64,000 bases of DNA from Mesorhizobium sp. B2-3-4 (GTDB lineage: Bacteria; Pseudomonadota; Alphaproteobacteria; Rhizobiales; Rhizobiaceae): assembly GCF_006442315.1 (NCBI RefSeq), contig NZ_VFVY01000001.1, positions 558,001 to 622,000 of the forward strand, in the 5' to 3' direction. Shown piece after piece: positions 26,303 to 34,657 of this stretch (position 1 is the stretch's first letter; every line of letters starts with the position of its first letter). The position numbers and the translations under genes were made by a program. The notes below the pieces were generated by a model that saw nothing but the letters and a program-made list of their open reading frames with translations, did not search any database and was not told the DNA's origin.

Positions 26303-28189
26303 TTAGCTCGAGGGTGAGCGCACCGCCTCGGTTGCGTCCAGGGCTTGCTTCAGCCGCGAATCGCGATCGTAGACATCGCTGAAATACTCGACCTTGCCGG
26401 ACATGTCGGGCCAGGCGGTGAAATAGGCGACATAGACTGGAATCTTCCGCGTCACATCCTCGGTCGAATGGCCATGCTTCAGCTTCTCGGCGACATAGTC
26501 GACCGAAGTCCCAAGCACCGCCGCGGCCATGCCGCGCGGATCCTGCAGACGCACGCAGCCATGGCTGAGCGCGCGCATATCCTGCTTGAAGAACGACTTC
26601 TGCGGCGTGTCGTGCATGTAGATCGCGTGCTTGTTGGGGAACAGGATCTTCAATTCACCAAGTGCATTGGCCTCGCTCGGCTGCTGGCGCACATTGTAGG
26701 GAATGTTGGCGCCATAGGCGCCCCAGTTGACCGCCGACGACGGAATGCGCTTGCCGCGCGAATCCGTCACTTCGTAGCCGGCACGATCGAGATAGCCGGG
26801 ATCATTGCGCAACCTCGGCAGCATTTCGTTGACGATGATCGACTGCGGCACGCCCCAGTAGGGATGGAAGTCGACCTGCTTGATCTGGTCGTAGAAGAAG
26901 GCTGTCTGGTTGGTGACCCGGCCGATAACGGCGCGCGTCTTCAGCTTTTCCTGGCCATCGTCGATATAGCTCGCGGTAAAGGCCGGCTGGTTGATGAAGA
27001 CCCTCGGACTGCCGAGGTCCGACGGCAGCCAGCGCAGTTCTTCCAGCGCCACCTGAACCTTGAGCAGCCTGTCGGCCTTCGATGTGCCGGCCAGCGAGGC
27101 GACGGTGCGCGGTCCGATGACACCGTCGCCCTTCATGCCTTCCTTGACCTGCACCGCCTTGATGAGCGGCACCAGTTCGGGGACATAGACTTCGCTGGTT
27201 GCCAGCCGCGACAGGATCTCGCCATAGCTGCCGCCCATCTCGTCATCGAGATTGCGCGCGATCAGCGACAGCAGCTTCGGCAGTTCCGGGCTGGTTTCGC
27301 CGGGCTTCAAAAGCAGTTTGGGATCGACGACGATTTCGTTCTCGGCGCTCGCCTGCAGCGATTCCAGTTCGACCCGCAGCGCCTGGTATTCCGCATTTTG
27401 CGGATGGCGCGATTCCAGATAGGTGCGCACTTCCTGCGTATGCGCCAGTGTTTTCAGCACGCCACCCAGGTCGAGCGGCTTGGCCGGGAAATCGTAATAG
27501 CCGGTCATCCGGTTGGGTTCGACACGGCCATTCTGGGCGTCATGGGCGTAGCGCAGGACACGTGCCGACAGCGCCATTTCGAAACGGACCAGTTCCCTGA
27601 GCTTGGCTGCGTCGTCCGTCGAGGACGAAGCGGCGGCAGGCACGTCGACGGTGTAGTCGGCGGGCGCGAGACCGTAGCTGGCCGCCTCGCCAAGCACCCG
27701 GACGGCGTCCTGAGCGCGGTTGTTGGGGCTGGTTCCGCTCACCCAGATGAAATCCGGGTTGGCCGAGTAATAGGCGATCAGCGCCTTGGCAATGTCCGGC
27801 TCTGCGTAGAGTTCGTAATCGGAGAGCCCGGCGATGGCTTCATGGAAGGCCGCACCCGTTGCCGAGGGAACGAAAGCGGCGTCTTGCGGCGTCGCCGGCT
27901 GCGGCGCGGCGGCAAGCGTCGAGAAGTCGATACGCACCAGCTTGTCGGCCTTGTACGTATAGTAGGACGGACTGCTGATCCTCACGCCGCCACCGCCGCC
28001 CGGGGCCTTCGGCTTGGGTTTGTGCTTTGGCGGAGGGGGCGGAAACTCGCCTTTCGGCTCATGCCTGATGCCGCCGCCGAACAGCATGTCGAAAAGCCCT
28101 TGGGCTCCCGCCTGAGGCATGCCGAAAGCAAGCGTCGCCGTAATCGCCACCAGCGGCATCACGGTTGCTTTTTTACCGAGGAATTTCAT
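26303..28189 (-). CDS. L,D-transpeptidase family protein (YkuD domain, YcbB-like)
   Basis: Envelope enzyme of 628 residues expected to form 3-3 peptidoglycan cross-links or attach proteins to peptidoglycan. In order: a signal peptide (ends GAQG, residue 31), a proline/lysine-rich linker (PPPPPKHKPKPK near residue 52), a scaffold domain, a peptidoglycan-binding helix set around KEGMKGDGVIGPRTVASLAG near residue 350, and a YkuD catalytic domain with HDTPQKSFF near residue 530 and the active-site motif SHGCVRLQDP near residue 545, whose cysteine is the nucleophile. Size and layout match YcbB/LdtD. Its promoter with two direct repeats lies at 28271-28299. Confidence 0.93.
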   Translation of the reverse strand: MKFLGKKATVMPLVAITATLAFGMPQAGAQGLFDMLFGGGIRHEPKGEFPPPPPKHKPKPKAPGGGGGVRISSPSYYTYKADKLVRIDFSTLAAAPQPATPQDAAFVPSATGAAFHEAIAGLSDYELYAEPDIAKALIAYYSANPDFIWVSGTSPNNRAQDAVRVLGEAASYGLAPADYTVDVPAAASSSTDDAAKLRELVRFEMALSARVLRYAHDAQNGRVEPNRMTGYYDFPAKPLDLGGVLKTLAHTQEVRTYLESRHPQNAEYQALRVELESLQASAENEIVVDPKLLLKPGETSPELPKLLSLIARNLDDEMGGSYGEILSRLATSEVYVPELVPLIKAVQVKEGMKGDGVIGPRTVASLAGTSKADRLLKVQVALEELRWLPSDLGSPRVFINQPAFTASYIDDGQEKLKTRAVIGRVTNQTAFFYDQIKQVDFHPYWGVPQSIIVNEMLPRLRNDPGYLDRAGYEVTDSRGKRIPSSAVNWGAYGANIPYNVRQQPSEANALGELKILFPNKHAIYMHDTPQKSFFKQDMRALSHGCVRLQDPRGMAAAVLGTSVDYVAEKLKHGHSTEDVTRKIPVYVAYFTAWPDMSGKVEYFSDVYDRDSRLKQALDATEAVRSPSS

Positions 28190-28270
28190 GGATCACCCGC
28201 TCCGGTCGCAACCGGTTCCCGTTCCGCACGCTAGACCGTCCCGCTCACCGCATGGCGGATGTAGGGCGCG

Positions 28271-28299
28271 ACTATACCGATTCATACCGATTTCGTTAA
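28271..28299 (-). promoter_or_regulatory. promoter of the L,D-transpeptidase gene with direct repeats in the spacer
   Basis: On the minus strand a -35 box TTAACG (28299-28294) and a -10 box TATAGT (28276-28271) are spaced by 17 bases, about 82 bases before the start codon. Two copies of ATACCGATT (28274-28282 and 28284-28292, plus strand), one helical turn apart, fill the spacer; they may bind a regulator. Confidence 0.6.
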
Positions 28300-28350
28300 G
28301 CTTTCATAAATTTCGGCCGGGCTGTTGCAGAACGGTTTCACAACATCGTG

Positions 28351-28384
28351 ACGGCCGGCGCGGCCAGACTGCCGCGCCGGCCGT
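28351..28384. terminator. GC-rich hairpin after the SDR gene
   Basis: A perfect 14-bp stem (28351-28364 with 28371-28384) with a six-base loop lies 16 bases beyond the stop of the minus-strand SDR gene. It is almost entirely G and C and no T run follows, so it may be a terminator of the weaker type or a 3' stabilising structure. Confidence 0.55.
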
Positions 28385-28399
28385 TGGGATGCGGGCGCT

Positions 28400-29146
28400 T
28401 CAGGCGTTGGCGCCGCCGTCGATGGTCAGCGCGGCCCCGGTGACGAAGCGCCCTTGCGGACCGGCAAGCCAGGCAACCATGCCGGCGATATCCTCCGCCT
28501 TGCCGAATCGCGGGGTCGCCATTTTCTGGCGCTGATGATCGGCATGCGGGCCGTCGGCCGGGTTCATGTCGGTATCGGTCGAGCCGGGATGGACGACATT
28601 GGCGGTGATGCCGCGTGAGCCGAGGTCGCGGGCCAATGCCTTGGTGAGCCCCACCAGCGCCGCCTTGCTGGTGGAATAAGCGCTTAGGCTGGTGTCGGTG
28701 ACGCGCTCGGCCAGATTGCTGCCGATCGAGATGATGCGGCCGCCCTCGCCCATATGAGCGGCTGCCGCCTTCGAGGCTACGAACGGTGCCCGCAGATTGA
28801 CTTCCATGGTCTCGTCGAAGTCGGCGAGTGACATCTGATCGACGGGTGCGGCGCGCCAGATACCGGCGCTGTTGACCAGGATGTCGAGGCGGCCGAAGGC
28901 GTTCACCGTCTCGGTGACCGAGCCTTCGATGGCGGTGGCGTCGCGATTGTCGGCCTGGATCGCAATAGCGCGCCCGCCCGCCGCGACAATCTCGGCCACG
29001 ACAGCATGGGCCGGCGCCGCGCTATTGACGTAAGTGATGGCGACATCCGCGCCATCGGCGGCAAGCCGCTTTGCAATCGCGGCACCTATGCCGCGGCTGC
29101 CGCCGGTGACCAAGGCCGCCTTGCCGTTCAATCCGTTCGCTGACAT
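28400..29146 (-). CDS. SDR family oxidoreductase
   Basis: Short-chain dehydrogenase/reductase of 248 residues, classical type. Cofactor motif TGGSRGIGAAIAKRL starts near residue 14, the structural NAG motif appears as NSAGIW near residue 90, and the catalytic serine, tyrosine and lysine are in the region ISIGSNL and AYSTSKAAL near residues 140-160. Reductase of the FabG/3-oxoacyl type is possible, but the gene is an isolated single unit divergent from a TetR regulator, so a detoxifying or carbonyl reductase role is more likely. The AAGGAG site precedes ATG 29146. Its regulation is probably through the TetR operators at 29162-29228. Confidence 0.9.
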   Translation of the reverse strand: MSANGLNGKAALVTGGSRGIGAAIAKRLAADGADVAITYVNSAAPAHAVVAEIVAAGGRAIAIQADNRDATAIEGSVTETVNAFGRLDILVNSAGIWRAAPVDQMSLADFDETMEVNLRAPFVASKAAAAHMGEGGRIISIGSNLAERVTDTSLSAYSTSKAALVGLTKALARDLGSRGITANVVHPGSTDTDMNPADGPHADHQRQKMATPRFGKAEDIAGMVAWLAGPQGRFVTGAALTIDGGANA

Positions 29147-29161
29147 GTCATTCTCCTTTTC

Positions 29162-29228
29162 TGTAACGATCGATACATAAATATCTGGCAGCCTTGCCGG
29201 GTGACGTCAACTGAATTATGTATCGATC
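29162..29228. promoter_or_regulatory. paired TetR-type operators between SDR and tetR genes
   Basis: GATCGATACATAA (29168-29180) and its perfect inverse TTATGTATCGATC (29216-29228) flank the divergent promoter region. The first lies in a near-perfect 16-bp palindrome (29162-29177: TGTA, CGATCG, TACA) and the second in a degenerate copy. Centres are about 48 bases apart. They are the likely binding sites of the adjacent TetR regulator. Confidence 0.75.
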
Positions 29229-29246
29229 AACACACAAACGAGCGCC

Positions 29247-29855
29247 ATGCCGGAAAGAGGCCGTCCCCGCACTTTCGATCGAACCGCTGCCTTGCGGCGG
29301 GCGATGGAGCTGTTCTGGGCCAAAGGCTATGAAGGCACCTCGATTGCCGACCTGACGGCGGCGATGGGCATCGGCTCACCCAGCCTCTATGCCGCCTTCG
29401 GCAGCAAGGAGGCACTGTTCCTCGAAGCGACCGACTATTACACGAGCACCGAAGGCACGGAGATCTGGGCCACGCTGGACGAAGCACCGACGGCCTGTCA
29501 GGCGATCGAGAATTTCCTGCGCCAGACAGCCAGGGCCTATTCGCAGAACGACCGCCCGCAGGGTTGTCTGATCGCGCTTGGCGCGCTGCACCAGGATTCA
29601 AGCAGCGGCGCCATTTGCGATGATCTGCGCCGCCGCCGCGCCGAAAACCACACCCTTTTGCTCAGGCGGCTGGAACGCGGCGTTGCCGAAGGCGAGCTGC
29701 CGGCGGGGTTCGACAGCGATGCAGCGGCGACCTTCTATGCGACGGTCCAGCACGGCATGTCGATCCAGGCCCGGGACGGCGCGTCGTGTGACGCGCTGAT
29801 GGCGACCGTCGCCGGAGCGATGGCGGCATGGCAGGGACTTGCCGGAACGGCGTGA
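29247..29855 (+). CDS. TetR/AcrR family transcriptional regulator
   Basis: DNA-binding repressor of 202 residues. The N-terminal helix-turn-helix starts RGRPRTFDRTAALRRAMELF-like and contains the recognition stretch GTSIADLTAAMGIGSPSLYAAFG near residue 30, the standard TetR pattern. The C-terminal ligand domain resembles the TetR_C group near AefR/YcdC-type repressors, with GCLIALGAL near residue 105. It is divergent from the SDR gene and the intergenic space has two matching palindromes, so it probably represses both genes and releases on binding a small molecule that the SDR enzyme acts on. The inducer is unknown. Confidence 0.92.
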   Translation: MPERGRPRTFDRTAALRRAMELFWAKGYEGTSIADLTAAMGIGSPSLYAAFGSKEALFLEATDYYTSTEGTEIWATLDEAPTACQAIENFLRQTARAYSQNDRPQGCLIALGALHQDSSSGAICDDLRRRRAENHTLLLRRLERGVAEGELPAGFDSDAAATFYATVQHGMSIQARDGASCDALMATVAGAMAAWQGLAGTA

Positions 29856-29918
29856 CAAAGCGTCGGCGTTGTGCTGGAAATCCGGTCTGCGGCGAAAGAG
29901 CGCCGGGAGGGATCGTCC

Positions 29919-30314
29919 GTGAAAAAAGGGTATCGCGAGCTGCTCGACGAGGCCAATGCCGAGATCGAAGTGGTATCGCCCGAGGAAGCAGCCGGGCTGC
30001 TCGACGACGAGGACACTGTTTTTGTCGATCTGCGCGATCCGCGCGAGATCGAACGCGACGGCCGGATTCCCGGCGCCAAACATGTCACGCGCGGCATGCT
30101 GGAATTCTGGATCGACCCCGAAAGCCCGTACCACAAGCCCTTCTTCGCTTCCGGCAAAAGCTTCGTCTTCTTCTGCGCCGGCGGCTGGCGTTCGGCGCTC
30201 GCCACCAAGACGGCGCAGGACATGGGTCTATCCCCGGTCAAGCACATTCTGGGCGGCTATACCGCCTGGAAGGCGGCCGGGCTGCCCGTCGAGCCTGGCG
30301 AAAAGAAGAAATAG
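29919..30314 (+). CDS. rhodanese-like domain-containing protein
   Basis: Single-domain rhodanese of 131 residues. The active-site loop is FFCAGGWRSALAT with the catalytic cysteine near residue 88; conserved VFVDLRDPREIERDGRIPGA is near residue 36 and GGYTAWKAAGLPV near the end. Such proteins transfer sulfane sulfur or have redox and signalling roles. I choose GTG 29919 because GGGAGGG lies seven bases upstream; an earlier in-frame start has no such site. It follows the TetR gene on the same strand by 63 bases and is convergent with the hydrolase gene, with 12 bases between. Confidence 0.88.
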   Translation: MKKGYRELLDEANAEIEVVSPEEAAGLLDDEDTVFVDLRDPREIERDGRIPGAKHVTRGMLEFWIDPESPYHKPFFASGKSFVFFCAGGWRSALATKTAQDMGLSPVKHILGGYTAWKAAGLPVEPGEKKK

Positions 30315-30326
30315 CCTGAATGGCGA

Positions 30327-31238
30327 TCAGTGGAGCCGCGACGGCTCGGGCTGCGTGGTCACGAAGCCGACGGCGCTTTCAACCACGCCCTTGTCGGCCA
30401 GAATGCGGCGGTGGCCGAGCCCGTCGGCCCAATGCAGCTGAACATGGTCGCCGGCACCGGCATAGCGGCGCGCATGTTCCGCCGGCACCTCACGGTCGTC
30501 GGGCGCATGGATGACCAGCGTCGGCACCGGCGCCTCGGCCAGCTGGCGGTCGCCGGTGAATTCGTCGAGCGGCCGGCCTGACAGCCGCTTCACCTGATTG
30601 GCCATCGAGATCTGCGAACGCGGGCCGACATTGAGCATGCGGCTGAAGTCGGCGAAGATTGCCGGGAGCGAGCTGGGTGCGGCAACCAGCACCAGCCGCC
30701 CGGCCGCCACCGGCAGGATGCCCTTGATGGAACCGGCAATGGCGTTGGCGGCGACGGCGCCGCCAAAGGAATGGCCCACGATCGCCTTGAACGGTCCGAA
30801 CCAGTCGGACGCCACGCTCACCGCCTCGACCGCATTGACCATATTGAGATGACGGCCGAGCGACTGGCCGTGGCCCGGCAGGTCGAGCGAGGCGACCCTG
30901 TAGCCGGCATTGCGATACCCTTCGATCAGCGCGCGCATATATTCGGTGCGCGAGCGCCAGCCATGGACGACCAGCACCGTGCCCATGGACGCTCTCCCCG
31001 GCTCAGGCCGAAATTCGTGTACCATGACGCAGCCGGTCTTGGTCTTGAGCCGGTGATGGCGCGCCTCGGCCATGAAGCCAGCGGCGCGGTCGACCGCGCG
31101 GCGTTCGCCGTCGCTCAGCGTCTTCACACTCGGCGTGCGGCAGAACAGTTCGAAGGCGGCACGGCCGCTCAGGCGTGGCGCCACATGTTCGGCCGCACCA
31201 AACACACCTCGGATGACCTTCAGTCCGAATGATGCCAT
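30327..31238 (-). CDS. alpha/beta hydrolase
   Basis: Serine hydrolase of 303 residues with the alpha/beta fold. The oxyanion region is VLVVHGWRSRTEYM near residue 88, the strand before the nucleophile is LDLPGHGQSLG near residue 115, and the nucleophile elbow is GHSFGG near residue 155. The acid is in VIHAPDDREVPAEHA near residue 250 and the histidine in the DGLGHRRIL motif near residue 280. The substrate is unknown. It is divergent from a MarR regulator, with two 14-bp palindromes in the 47-base gap, so its expression is probably released by a signal sensed by MarR. Confidence 0.88.
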   Translation of the reverse strand: MASFGLKVIRGVFGAAEHVAPRLSGRAAFELFCRTPSVKTLSDGERRAVDRAAGFMAEARHHRLKTKTGCVMVHEFRPEPGRASMGTVLVVHGWRSRTEYMRALIEGYRNAGYRVASLDLPGHGQSLGRHLNMVNAVEAVSVASDWFGPFKAIVGHSFGGAVAANAIAGSIKGILPVAAGRLVLVAAPSSLPAIFADFSRMLNVGPRSQISMANQVKRLSGRPLDEFTGDRQLAEAPVPTLVIHAPDDREVPAEHARRYAGAGDHVQLHWADGLGHRRILADKGVVESAVGFVTTQPEPSRLH

Positions 31239-31257
31239 AGTGGGAATCCATCCATAC

Positions 31258-31291
31258 GTTCAAGCATGAACATAATAGTTCAAAGATGAAC
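31258..31291. promoter_or_regulatory. two MarR-type operator palindromes
   Basis: GTTCA-nnnn-TGAAC occurs twice: 31258-31271 and 31278-31291, with centres 20 bases (two helical turns) apart. The second includes the first six bases of the marR coding sequence. Both sit in the gap between the divergent hydrolase and MarR genes, so binding would cover both promoters. Confidence 0.8.
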
Positions 31292-31738
31292 AATAAACAA
31301 GAGCTACCCTGGGACAACCCGCGTTTTCGCAACTGGGTCGCGGTGGCGCGCGCCTGCCATGTGCTGGAGCGCACGCTGGCGGTGAAGCTCGCGCCGCTCG
31401 ACCTGAAGCCGGCACAACTCGACGTGCTGATGAACCTCTACCGGCATCCCGGCATGTCGCAGCACGACCTTGCCCGCAAGCTGCTCGTCGGCCGCTCCAA
31501 CATCACCATGCTGCTGCCGCAACTGGAGGCGCGCGGCCTGCTGCGGCGCGAAGGCGACGAGAAGGACAAGCGCATCTTGCGGCTTACGCTGACCGAAGCC
31601 GGCGAGGCGCTGTTGATGCAGGCGCTGAAAGTCCATATGGCGCTGATCGAAAAGGCAATGAGCCAGTCGACGCCGGAGCAATGCGACATGATCGGCGAGC
31701 AGATGCGCAAAATTTATGAAGTGCTGAACGAGGCGTGA
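31286..31738 (+). CDS. MarR family transcriptional regulator
   Basis: Winged helix-turn-helix repressor of 150 residues. The DNA-binding part is LDLKPAQLDVLMNLYRHPG then SQHDLARKLLVGRSNITMLLPQLE with the wing RREGDEKDKRILRLTLT, all typical of MarR. No strong ribosome site precedes ATG 31286 (only AAAG), and the start codon itself lies in a palindrome that may be its own operator, so the mRNA could have a very short leader. The divergent alpha/beta hydrolase is the probable target together with its own gene. Confidence 0.93.
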   Translation: MNNKQELPWDNPRFRNWVAVARACHVLERTLAVKLAPLDLKPAQLDVLMNLYRHPGMSQHDLARKLLVGRSNITMLLPQLEARGLLRREGDEKDKRILRLTLTEAGEALLMQALKVHMALIEKAMSQSTPEQCDMIGEQMRKIYEVLNEA

Positions 31739-31757
31739 GCGGCCCCTGCCCGTTCGG

Positions 31758-32369
31758 CTACCACATCGACTTCTTCGCCCGCTCCGGCCATTCCCTGTCG
31801 TAGGTTTCGCCGTCGATGTTCTTGCGGCTGGTGATTTCCAGGATCTGTCCGGGTGTTGGCAGCGATTTCGGATCGATGTGCCTGGCCGGATTCCAGAGTT
31901 CCGACCGCACGATCGCCCGGGCGCACTGGAAATAGACCGAATCGACATCGACCACGGTCACCGAACGCGCCGGCTTGCCGTCGACCGTGAACGACGCGCA
32001 CAGCGTTGCGTCGGTGGTGATATGCGCCCGGCCGTTGATGCGCAGCGTGGTGCCGGACCCCGGCACAAGGAACAGAAGGCCGACGCGCGGATCCCTGATG
32101 ATGTTCTTCAGCGAATCGGCACGGTTGTTGCCGCGCCGGTCGGGCATCATCAGTGTTTTCGCGTCGACAATGCGCACGAAGCCGGCGAGATCGCCGCGCG
32201 GCGAACAGTCCAGCCCCTCCGGCCCGCTGGTCGCGAGTGCGACAAAGGGTGAGGCTTCGATAAAGGCGGCATACTCGGGAATGACATGGTCGAGTTCCTT
32301 GACCACGGACGCTTCACCGGGCAGCCCGTAAAGGGCTTCGAGCTGCTCGACTGTGGTGATGACCGACAT
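31758..32369 (-). CDS. pyridoxamine 5'-phosphate oxidase family protein (FMN-binding split barrel)
   Basis: Flavin-binding split-barrel protein of 203 residues. Characteristic segments are FIEASPFVALATSGPEGLDCSPRGD near residue 35, RGNNRADSLKNIIRDPRVGLLFLVPG near residue 80 and the C-terminal WNPARHIDPKSLPTPGQILE. This pattern matches the MSMEG_1061-type branch of the family, not PdxH proper, which is longer and acts in vitamin B6 synthesis. Likely a FMN- or F420-dependent reductase of unknown substrate. It is convergent with marR and 68 bases beyond the DUF971 gene stop on the same strand. Confidence 0.88.
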   Translation of the reverse strand: MSVITTVEQLEALYGLPGEASVVKELDHVIPEYAAFIEASPFVALATSGPEGLDCSPRGDLAGFVRIVDAKTLMMPDRRGNNRADSLKNIIRDPRVGLLFLVPGSGTTLRINGRAHITTDATLCASFTVDGKPARSVTVVDVDSVYFQCARAIVRSELWNPARHIDPKSLPTPGQILEITSRKNIDGETYDREWPERAKKSMW

Positions 32370-32437
32370 CTTTCTTCGTCTCCCGATCCGCCGCCCCCTA
32401 CTCCCGATCCATGACGTTTTGACGACGACGACGGCGG

Positions 32438-32791
32438 CTAACCATCGCGGCTCAGGCCCTTCTCGGCGAGTTCCGCGACATAGATGTTCCAGCGCTCGTC
32501 CTTCTCGTGGCCGAGCGTGTGCAGATAGTTCCAGGTGAAGATGCCGGTGTCATGGAAATCGTCGAAGGTGATGCGCACGGCATAATTGCCGACCGGCTCG
32601 ATCTTGAGGATGGCCACGTTGCGCTTGCCGGGAACCGTCACCCTCTGTTCGGGCGAATGGCCCTGTACCTCGGCCGAGGGCGAGGCTACGCGCAAAAGCT
32701 CCGCTGGCAGTTCGAACGGCTGATGGCCGGGAAACGTCACGGTAAGCAGCTTGCGGTCCATGGAGACCCTCAGTTCTTTTGGCGCTGTCAT
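32438..32791 (-). CDS. DUF971 domain-containing protein
   Basis: Protein of 117 residues that matches DUF971, the N-terminal domain of gamma-butyrobetaine hydroxylases found as a free protein. A conserved start LRVSMDRKLLTVTFPGHQPFELPAELLR is followed by GNYAVRITFDDFHDTGIFTWNYLH near residue 75. Stand-alone DUF971 proteins are implicated in iron-sulfur cluster related functions near MoaA and Mrp/ApbC genes. This one is divergent from moaA, which fits that pattern. I place the start at ATG 32791 (MTAPKE); longer frames run upstream without conserved sequence. Confidence 0.87.
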   Translation of the reverse strand: MTAPKELRVSMDRKLLTVTFPGHQPFELPAELLRVASPSAEVQGHSPEQRVTVPGKRNVAILKIEPVGNYAVRITFDDFHDTGIFTWNYLHTLGHEKDERWNIYVAELAEKGLSRDG

Positions 32792-32995
32792 GGTCGGTCC
32801 TGCTTGAATGTCCTTCCGTACTCTGCTTCGCGCCGTGCGCAAAGGGCGTGGAAGGTGTCCGACACGCAATGTCGGTCGGGAGATGTTACCAAAGATCGAG
32901 GCCGGCTATCTTGAATGGCGGGCTGGATCGTATCACATAGCTGTATATAACGACGCATATGACGACGCCGGCAACGGCCACGGAAGCGCGCAAAC

Positions 32996-33991
32996 ATGAA
33001 CATGATCGACCCCTTCGGTCGCACGATCAGCTATCTCAGAGTGTCGGTCACCGACCGCTGCGATTTCCGCTGCACCTATTGCATGGCCGAGGATATGGCC
33101 TTCCTGCCCAAGAAGGACCTGCTGTCGCTCGAAGAACTCGACCGCCTCTGCACTGTGTTCATCGAAAAGGGTGTCAGGCGGCTGCGCCTCACCGGCGGTG
33201 AGCCGCTGGTGCGCAAGAACATCATGCATCTGGTGCGCCAGCTTTCGCGGCATCTGGAAAGCGGCGCGCTGGAAGAGCTGACGCTGACCACCAACGGCTC
33301 GCAGCTGTCGCGCTTCGCCGCCGAACTCGCCGACTGTGGCGTCAAGCGCATCAATGTTTCACTCGACACGCTCGATGCCGACAAATTCCACGCCGTCACC
33401 CGCTGGGGCCACCTCGGCAAGGTCATGGCAGGCATCGATGCCGCGCAGGCGGCCGGACTGAAGGTCAAACTCAACGCAGTGGCGCTGAAGGACTTCAATG
33501 ACGCCGAACTGCCCGAAATGATGCGCTGGGCGCATGGCCGCGGCATGGACCTGACGGTCATCGAAACCATGCCGATGGGCGAGATCGACGCCGACCGCAC
33601 CGACCAGTATCTGCCGCTGTCGCTGCTGCGCGCCTCGCTCGAGCGCCAGTTCACGCTGACCGACATTCCCTTCAAGACCGGCGGCCCGGCGCGCTACGTC
33701 CACGTCGCCGAGACAGGCGGCAAACTCGGCTTCATCACGCCGATGACGCATAATTTCTGCGAAAGCTGCAATCGCGTGCGGCTGACCTGCACAGGTACGC
33801 TCTATATGTGCCTCGGCCAGGAGGACGCTGCGGACCTGCGCGCGCCGCTGCGCGCGTCCGAGGGCAACGAACTCGTCGCCGCGGCGATAGACGAGGCTAT
33901 CGGCCGCAAGCCGAAAGGCCATGACTTCATCATCGACCGGCGCACCAGCCGACCATCGGTATCGCGGCATATGAGTGTTACGGGCGGCTGA
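32996..33991 (+). CDS. moaA: GTP 3',8-cyclase MoaA
   Basis: Radical SAM enzyme of 331 residues that catalyses the first step of molybdenum cofactor synthesis, making 3',8-cyclo-GTP for MoaC. The radical SAM cluster is held by cysteines 22, 26 and 29 in CDFRCTYC, the second Fe4S4 cluster by [11 protein letters not shown] near residue 260, followed by a third cysteine in TLYMCLGQ. The C-terminus is the conserved double glycine (VTGG), which is essential in studied MoaA proteins. The start is ATG 32996, or ATG 33002. It is not in an operon with mobA/mobB, which are 2.2 kb downstream. The DUF971 gene is divergent. Confidence 0.97.
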   Translation: MNMIDPFGRTISYLRVSVTDRCDFRCTYCMAEDMAFLPKKDLLSLEELDRLCTVFIEKGVRRLRLTGGEPLVRKNIMHLVRQLSRHLESGALEELTLTTNGSQLSRFAAELADCGVKRINVSLDTLDADKFHAVTRWGHLGKVMAGIDAAQAAGLKVKLNAVALKDFNDAELPEMMRWAHGRGMDLTVIETMPMGEIDADRTDQYLPLSLLRASLERQFTLTDIPFKTGGPARYVHVAETGGKLGFITPMTHNFCESCNRVRLTCTGTLYMCLGQEDAADLRAPLRASEGNELVAAAIDEAIGRKPKGHDFIIDRRTSRPSVSRHMSVTGG

Positions 33992-34047
33992 CCTTCTCGC
34001 CTGCCTGTGCGAGAATTGCCTCGCAATCATTGGCTTCGGGGCAAGAC

Positions 34048-34521
34048 ATGCGACGGATTTTTTCAATCGCTACATCTCTGGTCGTGATCTCGGCGGGCGC
34101 CGCGATTGCCGCGCAATCCACCTACGTGAACGAGCGCTTCGGCACCGTCTGCACCTTTCCCGACGAAATCTTCACCGATCGCCAGCCCGAGCCAGAAAAC
34201 GGCGATGGCCAGATATGGCTGAGCAAGGACGGCGCCAGCCTGACATGCTCGGGCATCCTCAACATCGACGACGACACGCCGAAAAACTTCGTCGCCGGCG
34301 AAAAGGCGAGCAAGGAGCCAGGCTACAAGGTGACCTACAGCAAGACCGGAAAGGACTGGGCGGTGCTGTCGGGCATGAAGGATGGGAAGATCTTCTACGA
34401 GCGGCGTCTGTTTGGCAGGGATGGCGTGATCCGGACGGTCTGGATCGACTATCTGCCGGCGTTGAAATCTAAATATAATCCGCTGGTCGGCGCCATCGCC
34501 GGCAGCCTCAAGGGACCGTGA
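34048..34521 (+). CDS. exported protein of unknown function
   Basis: Protein of 157 residues with a signal peptide (RRIFSIATSLVVISAGAAIAA) and a mature domain of about 135 residues. Two cysteines appear near GTVCTFPDEIF and LTCSGIL. The pattern is STYVNERFGTVCTFP, a proline-rich DRQPEPENGDGQIW, then GKIFYERRLFGRDG, VIRTVWIDYLPALK and a closing YNPLVGAIAGSLKGP. This profile is common for small rhizobial periplasmic proteins but I cannot name the family. It lies between moaA and another exported protein, with its own start ATG 34048. Confidence 0.7.
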   Translation: MRRIFSIATSLVVISAGAAIAAQSTYVNERFGTVCTFPDEIFTDRQPEPENGDGQIWLSKDGASLTCSGILNIDDDTPKNFVAGEKASKEPGYKVTYSKTGKDWAVLSGMKDGKIFYERRLFGRDGVIRTVWIDYLPALKSKYNPLVGAIAGSLKGP

Positions 34522-34657
34522 ACCTTAGGTGGACCACGAGTATTTTAGCCACACCGCAAACAAATCTCCGTCAGTGAATGCCCGCCTGATTTACCCCCGG
34601 AATTTTCCCGCCTAGCCTACGTCGCGTAGCGGCTATCGCTCTGTGGGGGATGACATC

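Noticed and set aside
26345..28234. A 629-codon open frame on the plus strand
   Set aside because: It is antisense to the L,D-transpeptidase, whose catalytic motif is intact; the plus-strand product is compositionally biased.
32900..32995. Possible molybdenum cofactor riboswitch before moaA
   Set aside because: The gap is only about 125 bases to the divergent gene and shows no stem pattern I can match to that riboswitch.
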